Part shown: in pieces, positions 1 to 10,800 of the stretch
Position numbering within the stretch: the stretch's first letter is position 1
How the letters are laid out: each line of letters begins with the position of its first letter
Assembly (NCBI RefSeq): GCF_037042905.1
Contig: NC_087254.1
Coordinates: 15,299,103 to 15,363,102, forward strand
Source of the DNA: Lytechinus pictus
Lineage: Eukaryota; Echinodermata; Echinoidea; Temnopleuroida; Toxopneustidae
Direction of reading: 5' to 3'
Length of the DNA stretch: 64,000 nucleotides
Translations under genes and position numbers: made by a program
Notes under the pieces: generated by a model
The model's input: only the letters and a program-made list of their open reading frames with translations
Told to the model about the DNA's origin: nothing
Database searches by the model: none

Positions 1-154
1 GCTGAAACAAACTCACTGTTGTAAGTAAGGTTTACTTTTCATTCTTTAAAAGCTTATCGTGAATTTCGATGGCAGAATAACTTTTTTAAATGGGACATAT
101 ATAATTATGTATGACGATACCAAGACATTGATAAAGATCTTAATCATGTTAAAG

Positions 155-832
155 GGGGTACTCCAGGCTGAATGTAGTAAGGCTTGAACAGATATGGAAA
201 ATTGAGACTTTCTTAAAATTTCATCCAAATCGGACAAGATATAACGAATTCTACATGTATTCATGAAATATTCAATGAGCAAACTGATGGTGTCATATGC
301 CCACTTTCAGGGGCTGGGGGGGGGGGGGCTTCAGCCCCCCCCCCACTTTTTTCCAAAACCGTGTACAAAAACGTAAAAATGACCATATGATTGTGATTTT
401 TTGCATGGTCAGCCCCCCCCCCCCCCACTTTGAAAACCGTTCCGCGGCCCCTGCCTTTTTCTTTTGTATTTTATTACATGAAAATGTGTATTCAAATGTT
501 GGCATCCAAGAATAAAAAACAAAATGGATCGACAACTAATTCAATAAATTAGATATTAATTGCTGCAACTTATTTTATGAAATGGGAGACATAGCATGCA
601 CACATATATGAAAATATAAAATAATTATGATGTCATGTATAAATATAAGGAAAAGGAAAGAGTTGGTGCCCATCTAATGAATATTCATGACGACATGAAT
701 ATAACCGTTTTCACGAAATATTCCTAAACTTAAAGATGACATAACTTCGCTAATTGTTATTAGACTATGACGAAATTTTCAGCATTTTGCTCCGTCTATT
801 TAGATAAAGTTATGTTCAGCCCGTAGTACTCT
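155..832. mobile_element. Fold-back MITE, about 0.68 kb
   Basis: The left end (GGTACTCCAGGCTGAA near 159) is the imperfect inverse of the right end (TTCAGCCCGTAGTACTCT near 815-832). The interior holds a dispersed motif, CAATGAGCAAACTGATG then a TGTCATAT, that recurs near 23560 in a diverged copy. It is interrupted by a small GC-run element at 308-452. Non-coding; family not recognised. Confidence 0.45.
308..452. mobile_element. Small hAT-like MITE with poly-G/poly-C runs
   Basis: It begins CAGGGGCTGGGG and ends CGCGGCCCCTG, inverted termini of the CAGGGGC type seen in several other elements here. It contains runs of 10 or more G or C that can pair. No clean 8 bp target duplication is visible, so the class is inferred from the ends only. 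Confidence 0.35.
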
Positions 833-833
833 A

Positions 834-2150
834 CAGTGCGTATAAAAAAAAACGGGACAGCTTTGAAAAGTCTATAAAAAATTGTTTCAAATTATTATAT
901 CTATATTTTGATGTTATCTTTTCTTTGAAATGCCATTAAAAAAAATAAATTTTGTTCATGCTTGAGCAAACACGGGACGTTTTTTTCGGGGGTTCAAAAA
1001 GAGGCTTGCGCCAAGATGGCAGACATGAAAAAATGTGATGATTAGACTTTTGGCTAATCAGCAGACTTCCTCTTTTCATTATCTTTGCCATACTTTTCGA
1101 ATTATGCTGTCAAATTTCATTTACAAATTTATTTATTTACCTGAATTATTTTGTTTTTCATTTAAACTTCTTTTACCTTTGAATTTTCTTTCATAAGTAA
1201 GAAAAGAAGACTTTTTGTCAACCAAAGTAAGAAGATTTGCATTGTTAATTGGGAGAATTTGTAATTATTAAAATCCTTTTATTACTGGTATGTGAAACAA
1301 AATTATGTTATTGTAAAAGACATGAATCCTATTTTCAAGGGGTTATTGAATCCTTCACCAAGTTTAATTATGTGCTTGACAGGACAAACAGGAAAGGATT
1401 CATGTCTTTCAATGACAATGGTGTATTGAGTCAATTTTGAACGAGCAAGATATGGCAGATCGGGTAAAATGTATTAAAAAGTTGTGAAGCGAGCAAGCAA
1501 AAATTTCCACTTTTTCATTAAAATATCAAATTTTGTGATTTTGACATAATATTCAGTAAATGATATCATATTTCAATTTCTATGTTTTCTGTTATTTTCC
1601 TTTCCACTTTTTTTCTTGGTCATTATTTTTAATTGGGGGATCACCCCGAGCCCCCACCCATCAGTATGCCACTGTGTACAAAGGCACCATAACCTTTGTA
1701 GCACACAATGAAAGGAATAAAAAAAAACACGCTCTCCCATACTTCGGTTTAAAAAAAATTGTTCTTGCCTAAAAAAAGAATATTCAAAGCTAAAAGAAAA
1801 CATATTAAAAAGGAACAACAGATCTATTCAAGCAAATAAGATTTGGAAATGAATTTTGACCGCATAATTCGAAAATTATCGCACAGATAATAAAAAGGTT
1901 AAGAGGAAGTCTGCTGATTAGCAAGAAGTCCGACCATCATAATTTTATGCCATTTTGGCGCAAGTCTCTTTTTTAACCCCAGATAAAAACATTCCGTGTT
2001 CGCTCAAGCATGAACAAAACTATATTATTTTAATGGCATTTGAAGGATAAGACTTCAGAGCACCTATTGACACCAAAATAAAGAGATCATAATTTGAAAC
2101 ACAAATTTTTATAGACTTTCAAATCTGTCCCGTTTTTTTGATACGCATTG
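834..2150. mobile_element. Long fold-back element with TA flanks
   Basis: The arms at about 834-1110 and 1865-2150 are inverse copies of each other: the left starts CAGTGCGTATAAAAAAAACG and the right ends CGTTTTTTTGATACGCATTG. The element is flanked by TA on both sides, as expected for Tc1/mariner-type insertion. The 0.75 kb spacer has no convincing ORF. The spacer also carries a fragment (about 1540-1675) that resembles the 3' part of hAT-like elements near 15190-15350 and 21270-21393. Confidence 0.55.
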
Positions 2151-2152
2151 TA

Positions 2153-3470
2153 TTTTGAAACTAATCCCGAGTAAATGTCAAATATATTCAATGCTCGCTC
2201 ACTTGGTCACATTAAACTAAGGCAGTACCATTGCGACATTCGAATAAATACAACCCCTAACTTGAATGAGCATTAACTTTTATTAAGAGTTGGAGTTCCC
2301 AAAGACTATAAATATCTCAAGTATAGCGCAAATATAGGATTCAAACACAAGGGGTTCTTTATTATTCACATTACGTAAGTGAAAATTGTACAATAAACCC
2401 AGGAGAGTGTATGTTTATAGATCGAATTGATGATGATTTCATTCTTTTAATTTTAACTTGGCAAGTTAAAATTTAAAGAATGAAATCATCATTATATATT
2501 ATACACTAATTTTTTTTTAACCCAATATGGGATCAAATGGGAACATGCATGTTTGTTGGGTAAAAAGATACCAAATATTTTGTAAAGTTTTACGCAATGT
2601 TGCGTTGAAATTTACCCTTCAAACATGCTTTTTGCCCAATATTGGGGAAAAAATTACCCAGCAACCATGCATGTTCCCTTTCTACTCAATATTGGAACAA
2701 TTTTTACTTTCTGTTTTTAGAGTGTATTTACATTTAAATATGAGTAGGTAAGAATAATCAAGGGCTATGGGCGGTGATATTAGGGGGGTGGTTGCTTTCC
2801 GCACTACCTGCTAGAAACCCACGTCCGACAAGCGTTCATAATTATGTATACCTTCCCATAAAGTATTTCTCTCTATGACATTTCCCAACAAAATTACGTA
2901 TTTATTAAAGCTTGATTTCAATTATCATACTTAGTTGGGTATACTTTTTCTACGCTTGGCACTTTTGGTATGAGTTATATGTGTGTGTATTTGTGTCACT
3001 AGACTCGCGAACAACATTATTAGTAAATATAAAGTTATTCAATAGACCTGCAACGTTTCAGACCTTCCGTCGATTTTTTTTTCTCCTTAATTTATTTGAT
3101 TTATTTGGTGGGACTAACACCAAAACATTTGTTAATTTGACCAATCCAAAATATAGCCCTATCTAAATTTGAACTGATCATTTGTCATTGCAATATAAGT
3201 TTCTTTTTAGGCAATGTGGACAGAAAACGTTTTTTCAATTCAATCCAATTCATTTGTTTTTATAATCTCAATAAAAACACCAAATACAATAGAAAGTTCC
3301 AAAACAAATAACAATAAAATTAGCATTTAACAATTGAGTATGGGGGAACTAGCAAATGTGGGTAACATTATTGAGTTCTTGATTATTAAAAAAAAATAAA
3401 CCAAAACAAAACAAACAAACGAACAAATAACTCAAATATTCAATATTTGAGTTGCAAAAAATAATTGAAA
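2153..3470. other. Intergenic, two short fold-backs
   Basis: No gene seen. A 64 bp hairpin lies at about 2429-2495, with arms built on GATGATTTCATTC. A fold-back at about 2518-2700 has arms containing GGGAACATGCATG and CATGCATGTTCCC. The rest is AT-rich. Confidence 0.5.
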
Positions 3471-3477
3471 TTTATAG

Positions 3478-3720
3478 CTACGTTTGAAAGACGATAGAGC
3501 GGAGGTTTCGGATTCCGATGATTGGCCCGGGTTCGAATCCCACTGGGTGCACTAGTGCTCTTTCGTAAAGTATTAATCCTCATTACCAGGTCCATCGGAG
3601 CCTACGTTAAAAGCCGTCGGTCCTTTGGTTGCTTGCTTACAAGCATTCATGCCTTCTTAGCAATCAGGTAAAAAACACCACCATTTAGCAATAAGCCAAT
3701 AAGCATTAGGCTAGCGCGCT
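3478..3720 (+). mobile_element. tRNA-derived SINE
   Basis: There is a perfect polymerase III B box (GGTTCGAATCC at about 3532-3542). About 35 bp upstream is a degenerate A-box region (GATAGAGCGGAGGTTTCGGA), spaced as in tRNA genes. A non-tRNA body follows (ACTAGTGCTCTTTCG onward). The upstream half does not fold as a complete cloverleaf, so this is a SINE and not a tRNA gene. Confidence 0.6.
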
Positions 3721-4445
3721 CATCATTTTGAAGGGGTGGGAGAATAATGGGAGAACATGTCTTAAGTTAGCCACCACAGAATTAGTGGCCTATATGCCAA
3801 AGTCCACCGCCTATAATGTTGAAATGATTATTTGTGCACGATATTAAATTAATGCCACTTACCAGTTTAAATTCACCCCTCTCTAGCCTTGCAGGATGCT
3901 TTTTCATAGATTAAACATCAAAAGCACACGGGTAAATAAATTTGCTTCGTGCAACTTTGACCGATTCCAAATCCTGATAATTTCATTAGAAGTTCCAAAA
4001 TGATCTGATGCTGAAAGAACATCACCTCGTAACAAAATAAACCACCTTGTATTTACTACTTTCAACCGCAACTTTCCAAATGCAGATCCGGATGTAGATG
4101 AAGAAAGTACACTCGGGATGTGAAACTAAACTATATACTCCCTTCCTCTTATACTTTGCACTGCATTGTTTGTAATACAACCTACGTCCACTTATATCAT
4201 AATTGTGTATTTTCTTTTGTGTATCACGTGTGATAATAATCAGCTCTGAAGACGATATCATACTTAACTCAATTATTTATTTATCTCGTACTTTTGTTTT
4301 GATAGCGATCTTTGTAAGTCGAGATGAATACATTACGGAATAGAACACAGATGCCAATATAAACTTTAGTAGTGTGAAAGCGATAATAAAATCATTCAGG
4401 TCTTCATCAAACTGTATTGGAATTGGTTGTGTTTTTTTGCCTATA
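3721..4445. other. Intergenic, nothing recognised
   Basis: AT-rich sequence with short unsupported reading frames only. No exon-like splice pairs or repeat ends were recognised. Confidence 0.4.
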
Positions 4446-5036
4446 TTAAAGGAGAATGAAACCCTTGAAACCAGCTGAATCAATATCAAAGAGAAAAATC
4501 AAAGAAACATTTTGTTGAAAGTTTGAGGAAGATTGAATGAATAATAAGAAAGTTATGAGCATTTGAATATTGAGATCACTAGTGCCATGTAGATCCTCCT
4601 AACGGCAATGCGATCAAGATCTGTGATGTCACACACGTACAACTCCCTCACTACTTTAGTACTTATTTCACTTATATTCTCACTTTTATAGAGTCTATCA
4701 CAACGTGAGGTGTTCTCTTTATGAGATGACAAGTACAGAGGTTTCACAACATTATATCATTGATGAATCATGTGTCATATGATTAGAATGAGCAAAAAGA
4801 GATGTTTTGAGGTATATTTTCAGTGTCCAAATGGGAGAGTTGTACGTGTGTGACATCACAGATCTTGGTCGCATTGCCAATTGGAGGATCTCCATAGCAT
4901 TAGTGATCTCGACATTCAAATGCTCATAACTCTTTTATTGCTAGTCCTATTTTACTCAAACTTTTGTTGATCTTATTCTTTGATTTTTCTGCTTTCACAA
5001 AAGCTAACTTGCTCCAAGAGTTTCATTCTCCTTTAA
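4446..5036. mobile_element. Fold-back MITE with TTAA flanks (AAAGGAGAATGAAAC family)
   Basis: It starts TTAAAGGAGAATGAAAC and ends GTTTCATTCTCCTTTAA. TTAA at both ends fits piggyBac- or Kolobok-type target choice. The two halves are diverged inverse copies: GATCTGTGATGTCACACACG on one side and CGTGTGTGACATCACAGATC on the other. Relatives lie at about 12714-13330 and 45182-46060. Confidence 0.6.
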
Positions 5037-5469
5037 GAAGATGGTGGTTAATGAATCAGCTCAAAATTTCGATCTAGATACTTCAAAATACTCGGTATTT
5101 ATAGAAGCTCAATGGAGAAAACACATGATTTATAGTCTTACCAAGTTTAGAGATGCTGTTAACAGGCGAGAGCTATGAAGAGCAAACGTTGGACAAGGTT
5201 TCGATATAATTGCAATTAAAGGACTGGGGTGAAGAGATTTGAAAAGATCGAGAGAGATGGGGGGAGAAGAACTGTCATAGCAGAGACGAAAATGCAGGGG
5301 CGGATCCAGCCTTCGCCAGTGGTGGGGGGGGGGCGGAAATTTTTTCAGCCACATTTTCCCCTATCGGCCGCTCGAAATTGATTTTTTTTTAAAGGGGTAG
5401 TCCTAATAGTCACTTCTAAGCTCTATTCTTTATCAACATAAATATATAATAATCTCATAAGCTTTTGTT

Positions 5470-5835
5470 TTCAATAGTGCGAGAGCGAAGTGCGAGCTAT
5501 TATTTTAAAATTTCATGTATTCTGTCATAAAATTCAAACATTCTGGGCAATGTTTGTGATCCTAAACGAAATTTGTATCCAACTAAATAATTACTGCGAG
5601 TGCGAAGCGTGAGCGGAAACTACGTTTTGATCTGATAAAAAAATGATGTGTTAATGGCTGCTTGCAGTTAGCCATGAAGACGTTACATATTTCAACAATC
5701 AATAATGCGAGCGCGAGCTGAAAATTTTGACATTTCTACCTGAAGAATGGAAATTCTAAGCACTTTTTGTAATCGTAAAATGATAAGTATATAACAATTG
5801 ATGCGAGCGCGAAGCGCGAGCGGAGGAAAAATCCG
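5470..5835 (+). repeat. CpG-rich GCGAGCGCGAAGCGCGAGC beads
   Basis: Copies or decayed copies near 5478, 5597, 5703 and 5804 are spaced about 100-120 bp in AT-rich DNA, each followed by a short conserved tail such as TGAAAATTTTGA. The same bead array occurs in hAT-like elements at 7325-7540, 24000-24485, 29838-30345 and 40335-40525. Confidence 0.6.
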
Positions 5836-5864
5836 AGATTTACACCTAACAAGTGGAACTCATC

Positions 5865-6688
5865 TGGCAGTCTCGCCTGCATTACGCAATTCGATTATTC
5901 AAAGAAGAAGACACTAATATGATATATATTAATATGAAAAAATATTATGTCCATTGACCCAAAATGACCTTTGACCATGGTTATGTGACCTGACATGTGC
6001 AAAACAATCAATTATACTTATCATAAACTTTTAAAGTTATGATGACAATTCCACAGATACCCCCAACATTACCAAAGTTTATTTACCCAAATGACCTTTG
6101 ACCTTGGTTATGTTACCCGAAACTATACTTGATTGCTCTTATGTCCAAGTTTCATGAACTAGATCAATAAGATTTCAAAGTTATGATGACAATTCCTCAA
6201 ATACCCCCAACATATGGCCAAAGCTCGTTGACCCTGAGTGACCTTAGACCTTGGTCATGTGACCTGAAACTCGCATATGATATTCAGGGATACATGGTTG
6301 CTCTTATGTCCAAGTTTCATGAACTAGATCCATTAACTTTTAATTTATGATGACAATTCCTCAAATAACCCCAACATGGCCAAAGTTCGTTGACCCTAAG
6401 TGACCTTTGACCTTAATCATGTGACCGGAATTCTAGGCAAGATCTTCAGTGATACACTATTAGTAATTACCCTTTTAGTTTTATGAACTAGGTCAATATA
6501 CTTTTGAAGTTATGACAACACTTCAAAAACTTAACCTTGGTTAAGATTTCAATAATGATTCCCCCAACATGGTCTAAGTTCATTGACCCTAAATGACCTT
6601 TGACCTTGGTCATGTGACTTGTATTTCACGCAGAATGTTCAGTAATTCTTGATTACCCCTATCTCTAAGTTTCATATAGGTCCATATA
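5865..6688 (-). repeat. Repeat A, copy 1 (first part), DR1-bearing tandem units
   Basis: It opens with GGCAGTCTCGCCTGCATTAC, the inverse of the end seen at 27310-27340. Diverged tandem units of about 150-190 bp follow, each holding TGACCTTTGACC near 5971, 6091, 6400 and 6595, with a mutated copy near 6240. The copy is broken at 6689 by an element starting CAGTGGCGTACC and resumes near 9420-9585. Confidence 0.6.
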
Positions 6689-7609
6689 CAGTGGCGTACC
6701 TGGCATATTTCGTCAGGGGAGGCAAGTGACAAGAATGAGCAAGGTGGGGGGGGGGGGGTAGTAGGCATGGACGTTTATAGGCACAATTTTTTTCAAGGGG
6801 GGGGCTGATAATAATTGCCCAAATATCAACTTCACAATTTTTAATTTTCGAGCGAGCGAAGCGAGCGAACATTTTTTCAATTATTATTTAGCCTTTTTAC
6901 ATGATGTGAAACGTGCAGAAATTATACATTCGGACATAAAATTACCAATACACGAGGATATTTGGGCACCTCGCAGTCCTCGTTGCCCTGCATTTTGCAG
7001 CCCCCCCCCCCCTCCACTACACGTTTGGATGTGTAGGTCTGGCAGTGGCACTGAAGGTGGGAAAGGTTACCAAGGGGTGCACAATAAAACAGTTTGGATC
7101 TTGCTACTACTGATATTTGCTATCGGGCGATTGCACTTTATTGTCGAAATTAATTCTTTTTTTTTTAATATCATTCCAAAAATGAAATGTATTGGATCGT
7201 GATCGATATATTTCTAATCAAGTGGCAATTGCAATGTTTATATAAACATACTTCTTTTATTTATCTTTGAAGGTGTTTACATTATGTTCCCAATTCTGCT
7301 GATTTGGAGACGTTATAAAAAAGGTATTTGAAGCGCGAGCTAAAAATTTTGATATTCCTAACTGGACACTAGACATTCTAATTAAGTAGTTTTACATGAC
7401 GGGTACCTACACAGTCGTGCGGGCGCGAAGCGTGAGCTAAATCTTTTGATATTCCGACTTAAGAACTTGATATTCTAAGCACTTTTAGAAACCATGAACA
7501 AATTGGTTTCTAACTGAATAATTAATAGATGCGAGCTGAAAATTTGAGATATTCCCACTGAAAAGTGGGCATTCTAAGCACTTTTTTTTAACTATGAACA
7601 AGCGGGTAG

Positions 7610-8600
7610 TTAAAAACAAGTCAGCGATCCGCTATGTCCAAAAATCCAAGATGGCTTTCAAAATCCGAGCCTAAAATGACTGTTGTTATCTAAAAACCCT
7701 AAAAACCGACATAGTTGTTTAATATCCGCCTGGGAAATATGATATTGGTGTCTAATCCACGGTTTAAATTGTCAAGTAATACGTTGGGACAAGTTACAAG
7801 GACAGTCAGTGGTCCTGTATGTCCAAAAATCCAAGACGGTTTGCAAAAATGGAGTCTCAAATGTCTGTCGTTAAGTTAAAACCGACACAGTTTGTTTTAT
7901 ATCCGCCTGGGGTATATGATTTTGGTGTTTAATCCATGGTTTAAAGGGTCAAGTAATACATTAGAGCAAGTTGCAAGGACAGCCAGTGGTCCACCATATC
8001 CAAAAATTAAAGATGGTTTCCAAAAAAGGGAGTCTAATATGGTTGTTGTTACCTAAAAACTGATATAGATTGTTTGATATCTGCCTGGGGTATATGGTTA
8101 TGCTGTCTAACCCTTTGTTTAAAACTTCAAGCAATACATCATGTACATTAGGATAAGTTGGACAGTCAGTGTTCCTGTATGTCCAAAAATCCAAGATGGC
8201 TTCAGAAAAAAGGAGTCAAAGATGGCTGCTGTTACTTAATAATGGACATAGTTCATTTAGAATCCACCCGGGAGATATAATTTTGGTGTCTACCCTATGG
8301 TTTCAATGGTTAAATAATACTTTTGGATTAGTTACAATGGTATGAAGCAGTCCATTTTGCCGAAAACCTCAAAGATGGATAAAAAGATGCGTCGAAAATG
8401 AGTCCCATTAAGTTAAAAATAGTCATTTAGCTATGTGAAAAAAAAACGTTTGGTGTCTACGCTATTGTGGTTTGAATGCTCAAATAATACATCGGGACAA
8501 GTAACAAGGATGGTCAATTTTCCGGGTTTTTTTTCAAAAATCAAAATCCAAAGTGACTTCTAAAATTGCGTAAAATGACTGTTGTTCCCTACTCATGAAA
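7610..8600 (+). repeat. Tandem array of a roughly 178 bp unit (forward arm)
   Basis: About six diverged units start near 7610, 7800, 7978, 8160, 8340 and 8510. Each carries a version of TATGTCCAAAAATCCAAGATGG, a CTGTTGTTAC segment, ATCCGCCTGGGGTATATGAT and a closing AGTAATAC then GGACAAGTTACAAG. Non-coding. Confidence 0.65.
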
Positions 8601-8639
8601 CCTTTTAACGGTACTTTTTAGGTTAAAATTGTACCCCAT

Positions 8640-9390
8640 CTTTAAAGTTTATTTTTTTCGGGTTTTTACACCACCGCCGAATTTTGTACCTGGTAATACT
8701 TATTTTAAGAGCCTTAAAAACATAGCAGATACACCAAAATAATGGTTCTACATGGGATAATATAAATTATGAAGTATTGCCATTTTTGTATCAATGGTGG
8801 CCAATTTGAATGCAATTATGCGAGCCTTCTTCAATTTTCGGACAACAGCGTATCCCTGCAATACGTCTTAACCTATATTATTTGACCCTTGAAATCATGG
8901 GAAAGATACAAAAATGTCTTTAGGTAGACATTATATGCACTTTGCATCAATTTTTGTTAAGTAACAGCAACCATTTTTGAAGTCATCATGCATTTTTTGA
9001 CATTCTGCACCACTGACAAATCTTGAAACTTTTCCAATGTATGTAATTTTTCCCTTGGAACCATTATTTTTTTTCTTTTCTTTTTGGATAGAGTCCCCAA
9101 ATTATATTTACCAGGTGGATATTATATCAATTTTGACCATTTTAAAGTTACAATGTCCTTTATTGACGCCATTTTGGAAGATAATCTTGGTTTCTCTGAC
9201 ACCCTCACTGACTATCTTGTAAACATGTCCTGATGCATTTCAAGCTTTTTAATATAAACTAATTTGTTGACGCTGCAGCAAGCAATATATTTTTTTCCTT
9301 TTTGGAGTTGATAGTACAACGACTGCCGTTTTGGACGCCATCTTGGATTTCCAGGTACCCTGGACGACATTTTTTATATTAAAACTGTAA
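8640..9390 (-). repeat. Inverted arm of the 178 bp array
   Basis: The same unit recurs on the opposite strand: TAACAGCAACCATTTTTGAAG near 8962, CCAGGTGGATATTATATC near 9110, GACGCCATTTTGGAAGATAA near 9167, and a further unit near 9300-9370. It is more diverged than the forward arm. Together they form a 1.8 kb head-to-head structure. Confidence 0.5.
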
Positions 9391-9419
9391 TCTGTCTCCA
9401 TAGATTTTGTTTAACCCTA

Positions 9420-9585
9420 AGTTTCATGAAATAGATACTTATACCCTAAAAGTTATGACATTTCAAAAACTTAACCTCGGTTAAGATTTGATGTTGACTT
9501 CGCCGCCGCCAAAGTCCGATTATTGCCGCCGTCAGAGAAGCGACGTCCATATCTTGCTTCTGCTATGCAGGCAAGGAAAACAATC
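9420..9585 (-). repeat. Repeat A, copy 1 (terminal part)
   Basis: It contains AACTTAACCTCGGTTAAGAT, the GCCGCCGCC block and TTGCTTCTGCTATGCAGGCAAGG. This is the inverse of the repeat-A start at 26130-26230 (TCTCGCCTGCATAGCAGAGC, then the GGCGGCGGCGGC block and ATCTTAACCAAGGTTAAG). Confidence 0.55.
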
Positions 9586-9821
9586 GGCGAACATTGAGTA
9601 AAAGTTATGATGTGAGTTTGCCAGCATCTCCCAAAAATTATCAAACATTTGGCCATATATTATTTGTCAATCAGCAGCTGTGAATCACGGCAGCCATCTT
9701 GGAATTAAAGATGGCTGACGAATCAATCAATCGGATTGCTTTATGTTTGCAACCCTGGGTATCAAAAATATAGCATAGACCAACATTCTGAAATATAATC
9801 ACCTATAGAAATTGTTTAATA

Positions 9822-9863
9822 GGGGAAACCCATAGAGATATATACTATCTCTATGGGGAAACC
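9822..9863. mobile_element. 24 bp palindromic micro-insert with 9 bp target duplication (copy 1)
   Basis: GGGGAAACC at 9822-9830 is repeated exactly at 9855-9863. Between them (9831-9854) is a 24 bp insert with ATAGAGAT near its left end and ATCTCTAT at its right end around a TATACT centre. A second copy with an unrelated 9 bp duplication lies at 19070-19114. It cannot encode anything. The class is unknown. Confidence 0.6.
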
Positions 9864-10244
9864 ACATTCAAAATGCCGCCATTTTGTTTTTTGCCAATTT
9901 GACGGTGAAAACGTCGGAATCAAGTTTGGCAAACAGCATTTTTGGATTCAGCACCACTGAATTACCTTAAAAGGATTGATAAATCAGCATTAACACAAAA
10001 TGCCTGTATATAGCACTTTTTCTGAGCACATTTTTGAAATTCTGGACCTGACTATAGTGACATGAAAGATTATTATTTTTCAAGTCTTCCCCTCTTTTCA
10101 TTCACTCGTCTTCCTCCTCTTTATATTCTCCCCTTTTTCTTATCTATTTCCCTTCTTTTCCTTTTTTTCTTTTTTTCCCTTTTTTCTGCTCCGCCAATAG
10201 GGGGCCCGCGCCCCTCGGCCCCCTTTGATCCGCCTATGAAAATG

Positions 10245-10800
10245 CATATTGTTTTTATTTGATTCACTTTCCATCTCTGAAAAATGTGTCAATATACATG
10301 TAACTCACTTAAAAGCACAGGGTAAAAACACCACTAATCTCTTCATCACCTTCTCCTCAATTCTCTTCCTCCATTGTCCCCACTAGCCACTAGCGTACCT
10401 ATGGGGGGGGCAGGGGGGCAGTCTGCCCCCCCCCTGACGAGCCACAACCCATGCAAAGGACGTATCCCTGCCCCCCCCCCCCCCCCCTGACGAGCTCGAA
10501 GACCTTTATTGTCCCCCTGACTGACGAGCGTGAAGACCCTTTTTTTTTTTTTTTTTGCTTGTCAATTTTTTTTCTGGTACGAAAATCCTAGGTACGGCAC
10601 TGATTGCCCCTCTTCCTTTGCTTATTCTCTTCTTCTCTTTTCTCCTTTTTCTCTTCTAATTTTATTCATTCTTTCCTGTTCTTTCTCCTTTCCTCTCCTG
10701 TTTTCTTCGCTTCTTCCTCATTTTCTCCTCTTCATCCTCATCCTCATCATCATCTTCTTATCATTACTTCATGATTATCTTTACTTTTTCTCTGCTAAGT
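10245..10800. repeat. Poly-G/C and pyrimidine-rich low-complexity tract
   Basis: It contains runs of C and G (about 10400-10490), two CCTGACGAGC motifs, a poly-T run near 10540 and a long CT-rich stretch to 10760. It looks like degraded hAT-like element ends. Reading frames here are low-complexity and not supported. Confidence 0.5.

Larger units (their letters stand above)
6689..9420. mobile_element. Insertion splitting repeat A, CAGTGGCG start
   Basis: The start CAGTGGCGTACC matches hAT-like termini elsewhere in the window, and repeat-A sequence resumes near 9420. The right terminus and a target duplication were not found. Contents are poly-G runs, CpG beads (6849, 7330, 7415, 7530) and the inverted 178 bp arrays. 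Confidence 0.35.
5295..10236. mobile_element. hAT-like non-autonomous composite, about 4.9 kb
   Basis: The left end is CAGGGGCGGATCCAG and the right end is GATCCGCC followed by TA. The flanks are CGAAAATG (5287-5294) and TGAAAATG (10237-10244), identical at seven of eight positions, as for an old hAT 8 bp target duplication. No transposase is visible. Inside are GCGAGCGCGAAGCGCGAGC beads (5470-5830), a repeat-A copy (5865-9585) and a large insertion in that copy (6689-9420). The boundaries rest on terminal similarity, so the outer call is an inference. Confidence 0.45.

Noticed and set aside
3478-3560. Possible tRNA gene
   Set aside because: The B box is perfect but the 5' half and acceptor stem do not pair, and a SINE body follows.
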